From positions 11,699,501 to 11,763,500 of the forward strand of contig CM059582.1 in the NCBI GenBank assembly GCA_030407085.1: DNA of 64,000 nucleotides, given 5' to 3'. The translations under genes were made by a program, and so were the position numbers. The stretch comes from Trichopria drosophilae. Its lineage: Eukaryota > Arthropoda > Insecta > Hymenoptera > Diapriidae. The notes below the pieces were generated by a model. It ran no database searches. It had not been told where the DNA came from and saw only the letters and a program-made list of their open reading frames with translations. Shown in pieces: positions 45,335 through 57,400 of this stretch (positions are counted from its first letter, which is position 1; each line of letters opens with the position of its first letter).

Positions 45335-45437
45335 GAAAGGTATAATGTTTATGATATATTTGTCCATTTTTGTAGCCTCTATTGTTGGCAGAGCATTATT
45401 TACAAAAGGCACCTCGATGGCGACGATCTTCCGGGAA

Positions 45438-45499
45438 TTAGATGACGACGCACTCGTAAGGGAAACGACCCTCGAAGCGGGAAACTGATCTCGGACATT
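45438..45499 (-). CDS. Secreted EGF protein, last coding exon
   Basis: Strong acceptor TTCTTTTCTTTTGCAG. The phase set by the EGF exon gives QCPRSVSRFEGRFPYECVVI and TAA. Two longer frames across the same bases are out of phase with the EGF exon. This is the least certain exon because it is short and 5.7 kb away. Confidence 0.6.
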
Positions 45500-48400
45500 C
45501 TGCAAAAGAAAAGAACATATTTCAGTTTACTTTTAAGAAATTGGTTTAGTTCATGTTTTGCATGTATTTCAGGTAATTCTACGACTGAGACATGGTCCAC
45601 ATCAATGCAGCTTAACTACAATATTTTTGAATATTTTTCAACGAAAAAATTACTGAAGACACTTCAAATGTTACGCAATAATATGCAAATAAATGATTTA
45701 AGTTAACTTTAGTAAGTTCGTTAAAAAAAATCGAAAAAGTGATTTTTTAGAGCCTTTATCCCCTCCCCTCCGAATGCAGCTTAATTCCGATATTTTTTAA
45801 TATTTTTCAATGAAAAAATTACTGAAGACACTTCAAATGTTACACAATAATATGCAAATAAATTATTTAAGTTAACTTTAGTAAGTTTGTTAAAAAAAAA
45901 TCGAAAAAGTGATTTTTTTAGAGCCGTTATCCCATCCCCCCACTCCTCTCTAATGCAGCATAACACTGATATTTTTGAATATTTTCAATGAAAAAATTAC
46001 TGAAGACACTTCAAATGTTACACAATAATATGCAAATAAATTATTTAAGTTAACTTTAGTAGGTTCATTAAAAAAAAATCGTAAAAAGAGATTTTTTAGA
46101 GCCATTATCCCCTCCCCTCCGAATGCAGCTTAATTCTGATATTTTTGAATATTTTCAATGAAAAAATTACTGAAGACACTTCAAATGTTACACAATAATA
46201 TGCAAATGAATTATTTAAGTTAACTTTAGTAGGTTCATTAAAAAAAATCGTAAAAAGAGATTTTTTATAGCCGTTATCCCCTCCCCACCGAATGCAGCTT
46301 AATTCCGATATTTTTTAATATTTTTCAATGAAAAAATTACTGAAGACACTTCAAATGTTACACAATAATATGCAAATAAATTATTTCAGTTAACTTTAGT
46401 AGTTTCGTAAAAAAGAATAGTAAAAAAGTGTTTTTTTTTCGTTTAGTGTTATTATTATAATTATTATTAACAAATAAAATTGAAAAAAACGGCGGTTTTA
46501 TCGAATAAATTAATTTTTGCAAACTACACAAGGTTTTTTTAACTATAAATTATTTATAAGGATTTTTGGGGTCGCTGATCACGAATCGGACGTTAGTTTT
46601 ACCAAATTAAAAATGGCGGATCCAATATGTCGAACAAAGAAATGTTAAAATGCCTCCTTTTTGAACAAAATTTGTTACTCGGGGGTTTTGGGAGTCGCTG
46701 ATTACGAATCCAAAGTTTTGCCAAATCCATTGAATCCGGAATTTGCGAATATTATAAAAATTTAATATAACATTTTCTTCAAATGTAGTCGTTTGTAAAA
46801 TGTTTGTCCGGCATGTTTGATCGGTCATTTTTAAGTTGGGAAAAATAAAAACTGGTAACATGAAGTCGTTCTACAAAATTTTTGTGTGATAAAATGGATT
46901 TGCGATTTTTAATTTATTAAAACTAACGTCTGATTCGTAATCAGCAACTTCGAAAACCCCCGAGTAACAAATTTCAAGCGAATCTTGATGAATTGTGAAA
47001 AATTCTTCCGCCATATTGAAACCGCCTTTTTGAATTTTCAAAATCTGACTTCAAATTCGTAATCAGCGACCCCGAATGCCTCCGACTAACAAATTTTGTT
47101 AAAAAAGGAGGCATTTTTGACATTTTTGTCCGCCATTTTGAATTTGGTAAAGCTGATGCGAGATTTGTAATCGGCGACCCCCAAAAACCCCCGAGTAACA
47201 AATTTTATTAAAAAAGGAGGCATTTTTTAAATTTTTGTCCGCCATATTGGATCCGCCATTTTTAATTTTGGCAAAAGTAACGTCACATTCGTAATCAGCA
47301 ACATCAAAAACCCCTAAATAACAAATGTTGTTCAAAAAGAACGAATTTCTAAAATTGTTGTCCGCCATTTTGAATTCTCAAAATCTGACTTCAAATTCGT
47401 AATCAGCGACCCCAAAAAGCCCCGCGTAACAAATTTCAGCTATTTTTCATGTAAAGAAAAATGTATGCCATTTTTCAATATTTTCGCTAAAATATTTCCA
47501 GAAGTCATTTAAACGAAACATCCCATTTTGCCCCGTGATTTTCAATTTCTCAAAATAATCCTTTCCTTAAAAATTAAATTCGCATTATAAATGTTGATTT
47601 ACGTATGCAATAGAACTTCACTTTATTGTCCTTCACTTTGTTAGCGCCTTCACATTATTAGCGAAATAGCGCTGGTAAGGTTAGTTCTTCTTGCATCTTT
47701 CGTAATACCAGTGTCGTGTGTATTGTGTCGGCTGGAAGGTGCGCAAGAAACGATGCGCATTTGTCGGATAACAAAGTGAAGGGCAAAGCCCTGAGTAGGA
47801 CAATAAAGTGAAGTTCTACTGTACCTAGTTGTTAGTTTAGGAACCGGATTAGGGTTTTCGTATTTTTCTGTAACTTTTTTAATGCATTATATGAAAGAAA
47901 TGATTTTAGGCCCAATCCATTTAAAATCATGTAAGCAGACCTATAGCATTTTAAGTATTAACTTCATGATCAAATTTATTATTCCACTTGACAAAAAAAG
48001 TGTTTTCAGTACTATATCCGTAAAATCCGATGTTACGGCCTGCTTTTAGTCCGTAAAATGAAATTTCACCGGTCATCGTACGCTGGTATCGCATTCGAGC
48101 CGTAAAATCGGATTTTACAGCCTTGCATCGAAAAATACTGTTTTTCTTATTTTCACTGTCAATTTTTTTTATTTTTTACAAATTACTTTAGATTTTGTCA
48201 ACAAAACAAGATTTTTTAACATTTTTTGTTCAGAGGCTCCCAATTTCCGCAATTTACAAGTTTTTTAGTCGCGTCTATGCTTATTGTGTTGCATTTTTCG
48301 TACTTTCTAAAATATGTCCCGAAAAATGAAAAATTTTAATAACGAATAACAATAATTCGAATTTAAACAAATTAAAATAATTTTTCTTAAAATCCAATCT

Positions 48401-51400
48401 TTTTTTCTTCGAACTTTCGAGATTTATAGATAATCATATAGATATACAACTTGCAATATAAATTTCATTTTATATTTTTCTGTTTATGAGGAGAATTAAA
48501 CTAGTTTCAATTTCTTAAAAAATCTCTTAAAATCCGAAGTTTTTATTATGTCTAGTTGTTACTTGCATTTTTTTTACGTTCACTAATATTATTTCTTGGA
48601 AATACAGGGTGTCCAAGAAGGGAATTACGATATTTCAGGAGGCAATTCTCTATGATATTTCAAACAAAAAAGTCCGGTACTAAAATTGTATCTAAGGCTC
48701 AGAATTTAAGTGATCCATTGAAATTTAAAAAAAAATACTTTTTTTGCAATCACTCGGCTCTGCTTTAAGTTATTTCAATGAGTAAGAGCTCATTTTCAAG
48801 CTTTTTTAAGCCCTACAATTCATCTCCAAGAGCGTTTGATCGGCAATGAATATTTCTAAAGTTATGGTCTCAAAAACAGAAAAAAGGCAAATTTTTGCAG
48901 TTTTTCGTATATTAGTTGTAGAACTTGAAAAGACGAAGAATTTGCCCCTCTTATGTTCAACTTCAATAAAAATTGAGTTAGCGGAAACACTCTTAATGTA
49001 GTAGAATTGGCAATAAACGCGCACCGTTAGTATCAGAGTGTTTTTTAACCCTTTAACCCGTTTCGTCCTGAAATGCCGTAAATTTTGACTTCTTTTCACC
49101 AGGTGCTTTCTTAGGGACAAAATCACTCAATCGTTTTGATATAACCATACCTATTGTATTTTTTCTCGAACTTTCTAAATCCGGTTTCAGATTGACCATA
49201 TCTGCCGCCATTTTTTTACTATGGCGGTTAAAACATAAAAAAATCGTGAATTTTTAAAAAAAATTTGTTCAAATAATCGCATTTTTTAACAGAAAACCGT
49301 GTTCGAATCAAGCTAAATCTCTGTATCTGGTGGAGTAAATAGTTATACTAAAAGATAGGATGGTTATTAATTCACCATTCAAAATGGAGGATTCAAAATG
49401 GCGGACCTCAGTGAACATTTAGTTGAAAAATTTCTGGACGCTCTAACTGAACAATTATGAGCTTGTTTTAAAAAATGCTAAGAATAAAAAATTCTTAGAA
49501 TTCGCCGAGAAATATAGTGGATTTTTTTCAGATTTTTTAAATGAATTTTTGAAAATTTTTTTCAAAATTCTAATCAAAATTGTATTTTTTTTTCGAAAAA
49601 TTCTGAACAAAATTTAGTCATTCTCTGATGAATTCTAAAAGTTTTTTATTCTATGCATTTTTTCCCAAAAAACTCTTAGAATTTATCAGAGAACGCACTA
49701 AATTTTGTTCAGAATTTTTCGTAAATAAATTACAATGCTCAAAAAAATTTTGAAAAAAAATTTCTCAAAACTTAATTTAAAAAATCTGAAAAAATTCCAC
49801 TATATTTCTCAATGAATTCTAAGAACTTTTCATTCTCAACATTTTTGTTAAAAAGCCCGTAGCTTTTGAGTTAGATCGTTATTTGAAAAATTTCGCATAA
49901 AAGTTCGAGAAAAAATACAATAGGTATGGTTATATCAAAACGATTGAGTGATTTTTTCCCTAAGAAAGCACCTAATGAAAAGAAGTCAAAAGTTACGGTA
50001 TTTCAGGACGGGATGGACAATTTTGAACTCCAACTTCAACGCGATATTGGATGATGTTATGACCAAGAAAAATCTGCTCCCAATGATTCTGACGTAAAAA
50101 AGTCTGCTTTTTCAGATTCTGCAAAAGAAATTGGTCCCAAAACTCATTAAAAAAAAAGGTACAGTTATATTTTTCAAAACAATCCCGAATTTTTAAAATA
50201 TTTTGTTTAAGAAATTATCAATTTACACTCTGAAACTGAAACGGGGATGTCTTAGAAATGCAAAATATCGCGTTCAAAATGTTTCAGCATAAAAATGGTA
50301 CCTGCGATTTTCAAAATGTTAAAAGTCGAGATTTAAAAATGTCGCCTAAAGTTAAAAATTTGTAATTTCATTATTAGCCAGTCGATTGAAGTTTCGAAAT
50401 CGGCTTGCGCAATAACCACAAATTTAAATTTTTGGAGTCACTGATTACAAATTTAAGGTTAGCTTCTCCAAATTCAAAATGGCGGATTAATTATTGCGGA
50501 TGACACTTTGATAATCGACTGACTAGAAAGAAATTACTTTAAACTTGGTACCCGGGTGTTTTTAGAGTCGCTGATTCCGAATTTGAAGTTAGTTTTCAAA
50601 AATTCAAAATAGCGGATCCAATATGGAGGACGAATTTATGGAAATCGATGAAAATTGCTGCAAATTTAATACCTGGGGGTTTTTGGGCTCGCTGAGTTCG
50701 ACTTTGAAGTTAGTTTTCAAAAATTCAAAATGGCGGATACAATATGGCGGCCAAATATTTTTAAATTAAATGAAAACGTTTGAAACTTGTTACTCGGGGG
50801 TTTCTTAGGTTGCTGATTACTAATCTGAAATCAGTGTTTCAAAATTCAAAATGGCGGATCCAATATGGAGGACGAATTTATGGAAATCGATCGAAGTTAC
50901 TTCAAACTTGGTACTTAGGTTACAAATGTCATGTTCACGTTAAATTTATGTACATTTCGTCCTTAATGGCTTAAGATTCCGAAGTCAGAATCGTTGCAAG
51001 ACTACTTGGAAATTAAATATGTCGGTTTTAATTAAAAAAAGTCAGAAAGAACGAGGATTTTTTTCTTTTTCCTGTCTTTCAGACCGAAAACAATTTCTTG
51101 TGTGTTTGGAGAAGTTGTGGAGAATATGAGCTGAGATGGTGAATACATATTGCATTTTTATGATTACAATAATTTTTATACTTACGTATTTCGCAATGTT
51201 TTCCATAATATCCAGTTCCTTGGCACAGGCATTTATATCTCGGATCCGATGATATTTGCAGGCAGGTTCCTCCGTGATGGCATATCTTCGGTTGTCCACA
51301 AACGTCGTTTCGCCTAACTAAATTTCATTTCACTATTATTAATATTTAAATAATGTATTTTAAATCGCAATTTCATCAAAGTACGACCGTCAAGAGTTCT

Positions 51401-54400
51401 TTATTAGAAAGTTTCTTTAGTGAGACATAAATTCTACAAATGTTTCTCATTGCATCAACACATATTTTATTCTATCTTTTTTAATGTTATTTTTATAATC
51501 GTAATTTTCTAACCAGAGCCCCTGTATGAGGTTCGAAACTGAGTAATTTTTATAATGAGAAAACAAAACATTGTTTTAACAATGTTTTTTTTTAATTAAT
51601 GCAATTTTTCTGAACTTTGATGTATTAGTTCATTAAATTTAATTGAGGTTAATAAGTGACTAACTACCAACTTTACCATATAATGCCTTTTAATTTAATA
51701 TTTGTAAATACTATTTTAGTTGACGCTAATTTAGATGAATGATTTGTAATTAAATATAATTAGATCAGATAATTAAGACGTAATTAAATTCCTAAAAGAA
51801 CATTAATAATTTAAAAAAAATACTGAACTATTGGCTATAGACTTTTACTATTAATTGCATTAAACTCGAACTGATAAGTTTAAATTAAGTGTCATTAAAA
51901 AAGAATAAAGTAAAATAGAAAAAAACTGGATGGTTAATTAATTTTGATTGAAAATTAGTCGTTCCAATTGTAGTAGTAGTAGTGTAAAGTAAAATCAGTT
52001 AGTATATAGTAGAATATTTTTTATTATTTAATTACTAATTCGATTCTACTGAAGCAGAAAATTGCAATTAAATTTATTTTTGATTTACTTGCTTGACATC
52101 GATTTTCTAATTTCTTTTTGAGAAAACTTTTGAGTTTACTTTCTCTTTTTAACTATTGTTACTACATAGCATTTTAAACCTTAAATGCTTTTTTAAAAAA
52201 GTGTTTTCCAGAAACCTTCCTTTAAGGTTGATCTTATGTACAATATTAAAAACTGTTTCGAAGAAATCTACTCTCTGTTTATTAACAGAAATTACGAAGG
52301 CTGTAAATATTTCTAGTGTTTTAATAACATTATAAGGGAAATGCACATAATAATAAAATGAAAAAAAGAAAAATTATCAAAATTACGTATTTACTTTATA
52401 TATACTTCATGTGGCTTTTATTTTTATGTTCTTGTGCTTACGAAATAGTTGGATATTACTCAATTTGTCGTAAAAAACAAGTCAAGAAAAAACATTTATT
52501 TTCTTTCATTTTCTTATATGTAAAGTAATATTTTTCATACAAAATTATGTGTAACAAAAAAAAGTCTAACAAAGACGAAACATTTTTTAATAAAATTGAA
52601 TTTGTACCTTTTAGTTTAATTTAACCTTCAACTGACTGTGACGACCCGCACTAAATTGTTTTTACATGTTTAAAGTTTTGTGGATTTGCCCATATATCAA
52701 TTTCTATTTGAATTTTAAACATCTTTCATAAAAATTAGCTGTACGGAAGTCAGTGAAACATTAATGATTTATGAACATAATGAAGACATCTAAGAGGGGC
52801 ACTGTCTCACTTAAATTGTCAGATAAGCTGGTAATCCTCATCCTAAATTTATTACTGATTAGTACAAAATTCAGCTTTAAGGATATCAATAGTCTAAGAT
52901 GTAGTTATTTATTCGAAATGTCAGACATGGACCAGTTCCCAACTTTTTTGACAGACTACTCATATTTTCTTGTTGAAATATTTAAATAAACAAATAAACA
53001 ATAGAAAAGAATTAGCTCGAAGTCAGTCATTGTCTTTGTCTTTGAAAATAAGTACAATTTGCAAAAATTGTCTCTCAAGACGTGGCCATCTGTCTAAATG
53101 GACCAGGCACGACAATAATACAGTAGAACTTCACTTTATTGTCCTACTCAGGATTTTACCTTTCACTTTGTTGTCCAACAAATGCGCATCGTTTCTTGCG
53201 CACTTCCCGCCAATACAATAGGCACGACACTGGAATTAAGAAAGAGAGAAGAAGAACTAACCTTACCTGCGCTAAAACATGAAGGGAATCTCGCTAATAA
53301 TGCGAAGGCGCTAACAAAGTGATGGACAATAAAGTAAAGTTCTACTGTAATAGGTAAAAAAAATGTCAGACATAAGGAAATCAGTCACCTAAAATTATTA
53401 TGTTTACTCTTGGACTATAATGTTCATGTAACTGTTTTTAAACGTGAAGACAATGATTAACTACTAACTAACAAAATTACTTACAACTAAAAAAAGATTT
53501 AAAGATATGCGTATTTGTTTTGAAATACTTTTAAAATGTATAAATGTATATATTTACCATAAAGAGCTAATTTACACTCGTCTAAATTAGCGAATACGAA
53601 TTCTGATTTGCACCCATAGCTGCAAATGCACTTGTCATTGTATGAAGTGCATCCGTATACTTTATCCCTGTCTTCGCATGCTTCTGTTGACATGCCTGAA
53701 AAAAAATATAGATTATTTTAAACAATTTAAACAATTTTTTTTCATCTAAATGATTTAATAATTACGGTTCAAACTCTAATAGAATGTTTAGTAGAACTTC
53801 ACTTTATTGTCCTTCACTTTGTTAGCGCCTTTACAAAGTGAAAGGCAAAACCCCGAGTACAACAATAAAGTGAAGTTCTATTATATTACATTTTAACTTT
53901 ATACAAAAATGTATGGAAATTAAATTTTAAATAATGTCGAATTTGTGAAAATGATCGACTTTTGTTTTGTTTTTGTTTGTATTTAAGTTACGTATTGCGG
54001 TTACATGACAAAAACACACAACAAAAGGACACAGCGACTAAAAGTCACGGCGACAAAAAGACATTGCGACAGAAGGACACCAGTGACAAAAAATACACCA
54101 ACATACCTACAAACTAATACATGTGTTAATTTCGAAAATTAGTTTTAAAATTTCAATAAATTATACATTACAATGTGTGAAGAATTTCTTTTAATAAAAA
54201 ATGTACTGGTAGAGCTTACACCATGACAGTTACAAAATCGGGTTCATTAAGAATAAAATATACATAAATTAATATATAAATATTTGTATAGAAAAAAGTA
54301 AATCCCAATTAAAAAAGAAATGTGTAAAAATAATAAAAGCCCCCATGACCGGCAGATATATAAATTATTGCAGGAGCGAATATAGAAAATGTTAAAGCCT

Positions 54401-57400
54401 GAAAAATTATGAATAAAATTTAAAAAATAGTAGAAAAACCACTGAAAAAACTCAAACAATAATAACAAAAAAATATTATTGCAACAACATGCGATAGGAA
54501 TAACAATTGAAAAAAAAACGAAAATATACGTATAATAATTCGGATGTACTAATAAAACGAATTTCAAAAAAGGCTGTAAAAATCTCTGTGTTTTTTGTGC
54601 AAATGTGCCTTTTTGTGGTGTGATTATTTTTCTTCATTTTTGTTGTGCGCTGTTTTGTCGCTGTCTTGTTTTTGTACATGTCTCTTTTAAGTCTTGTGAT
54701 TATTATTTTTTGCCGGCGGTTTTTTTGTACGTGAGTTTGTGTACATGTGACTATTTTTTGTCGTGGAATTACTGACTTTGTCATTATGCCGTGTTTATTT
54801 TTGTTTGGAACATGGGTATTTTTGTCCTGCGATTATTTTTGTTGTCGTCTTGTTTTTTTTTGTTTTTGTTGTTTCGTTGCTGCCTTTTTTGTACATGGGT
54901 TTTTTGTCTTGTGATCAATTTTTATGTCGTTTTGTCGTACGTTTTTTGTACATGCGTCTTTTTGTCTTGTGATTACTTTTTATATTTTTGTCGTGGCACT
55001 ATTGTTTGTTTCATTTTGTCGTATGTTTTTTTTTGTTGAACATGTATCTTTTTTTGTTGTGATTATTTTTGTTGTTGTTTTGTCGTGGTGTCTTTTTGTC
55101 GCAGACTTCTTTTATACATATGCCTTTTTGTCTTGTGATTCTTGTTTTTATTGTTTTGTCACTGTCTTTTTTTGTACATGCGTCTTGTTGTCGTTTTGTC
55201 ATGGCATTATTAATTTTGTCATTTTGTCGTCTGTTTTTTGTCGCTGTGTTGTTTTTTTTTTTTGAACATGTATCTTTTTTTTGTCTTGTGATTCTTGTTG
55301 TTGTTTTGTCACTGTCTGTTTTTAACATGCGTCTTTTTATCTTTGATTATATTTTGTTTAATGTTTTATCGTGTGATTATTTTTTTTTGTTTTGTCGCGT
55401 TTTTTTTATTTTTGGACACGTGTCTTTTTATCTTGTGATTATTTTTTTGTCGCTGTTTTTTTTTATATGTGTCTTTTTGTCTTGTGATTATTTTTTTGTC
55501 GTTTTGTCGTAGGATTTTTGTTTTTGATTTGAGCTTATGTACCCTACTATATATTTAAGAATCTAAAAACGGAAAACGAAACAATAGCGTTGTCTGGTTT
55601 AATATATAGAAATAGCTAATTTTACTATTTTTTGTAACCCCGTGTTCACTATTGTAAAGTGGTTATTGTATTTTTTTATCACAGCGTATGCAACTTTAAC
55701 TTTTCACTTTTGAAAATGTTGATGAATTATAGTGGGAATTTAATTGGACATATTTTTATGGTTTGCAATACTCTAAATGATTCGAAGAAACAGTCGGCGT
55801 AACTTATTTTTTTAATAAAGTTAGTTTTTTACATTACGCAAGATTGAACAAAAATTGAACTTTTTATTATAATTTTGTTGTTTCAAGAATATAGAGAAGG
55901 TGATGCATCTTATGATCTGCTTTATCTGTCAATATATGTATTTAGAGCACAATGGTTGCAAATAAATGACGATAACAAAAACATAAACATAATATTGAAC
56001 GTTAGAGAAAATATTATAAAAGGGTAAAATACTAGTTTAGAAAAAAAATATTTGTCATTATAAAATAATGTAAAAAGCGCTGATATACAGAATGTGTGCT
56101 CTGGTCAACTCATTATGTGATTATAATACTAATATTAAATTCTTTGATTATAATGTTTCCAATTGCGACATTATTCGAAATATTAAGTTGGAATTTCACG
56201 AATTTAATTAATGTTAAAAAATTACATTTTATGTTTTATTCAAAATAAATTTATATTCGTTTTTCATTTCAAGATTGTATTTACTAATGTACACCACGTA
56301 TACAAGAAGGGGTATAACCCGTTAAATAAAAATAAATAAATTATACGATGCAATATAGAATATTATGCGAAAAGATACTAGAAATTGTAGTTCGATTTTC
56401 ATTTGTGAATTCTGGATATGTCGACTCTGTACTGTAGAATTACTCACGTACATTCTATTTAATTTAAAAAAAATTGTTAGTTTCATTTGTATTTTTGACA
56501 AAGTAGGATATAGATCAAAATTGTGCAATAGTAATGGAATTTCAGTTAAGTATTCGAAGTGCCCAGTATAACTGAGCCTAAATCACTTTAACACACACGA
56601 AGGGGGCGTAGCTCAGATGGTAGAGCGCTCGCTTAGCATGCGAGAGGTACCGGGATCGATACCCGGCGCCTCCAATTCTTTTTTTTTTTATTTTTGAAAT
56701 ATTTATTTTTTACAAAAAGAAATTCAAAATTTTACTTAATAATATATTTTAATATATATTAACTACAATTTAAATGATATTGACGAAACGAGAAAGAAAT
56801 GTAAACTTTAAACTACATTTATTGTACTTCAGAAATAACCATATATTTACCATTTTTAAATCATTACACTCAAAAGTTATTATTATTAATTATTTTTAAT
56901 TGCTTTATGTTTTTTTTCATTTTTTTTAATTAAAATAAATAGTTGAAGTAAAATTGTTTACTTTCATAAACATTTTTCGTGAATAAAAAAGTACATTCAG
57001 TTGCGACCACTAATTTAGTTGCAATATACTAAAAATTGTATAAAATAGTTATTTAACTATTTGCAATACATTTCCTCGGATTTTCATAGTGTCCATATTT
57101 TGTCCTTCTATTTTAACATTTTCCTGAACCTTTTTCTTTTAATGTGGTAAATTAACATTTATGTGGCCGAATCTATTCAGGATGAATCGAACTGAATTCC
57201 GGTTCAAAGAAGAGCATTTTTATCTTAATATTTAATTCGATACTAAATTAATTTAAGAATGTAGGGCATTCATTGAAATTCAAAAATAATTTCTCGCGTA
57301 GGATGAACTAGAGATCGCATCCGGACGTTTGTCGCATGCACCCTTTCCTATCAACTATATTTCTGCCTTATCAGTTAGGGCGACAGTTTCTATTGCAAGA

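Noticed and set aside
48604..48790. ACAGGGTGTCCAAG as the start of a DNA transposon
   Set aside because: The word is suggestive, but no matching terminal repeat or target duplication could be found.
51042..51299. 85-codon frame on the - strand
   Set aside because: Overlaps the EGF exon in the wrong frame and runs through its splice donor; the EGF frame has a complete six-Cys pattern and matching phases.
55069..55512. 147-codon hydrophobic frame resembling a membrane protein
   Set aside because: Comes from TTT/GTC-rich tandem repeats; hydrophobicity is a composition effect.
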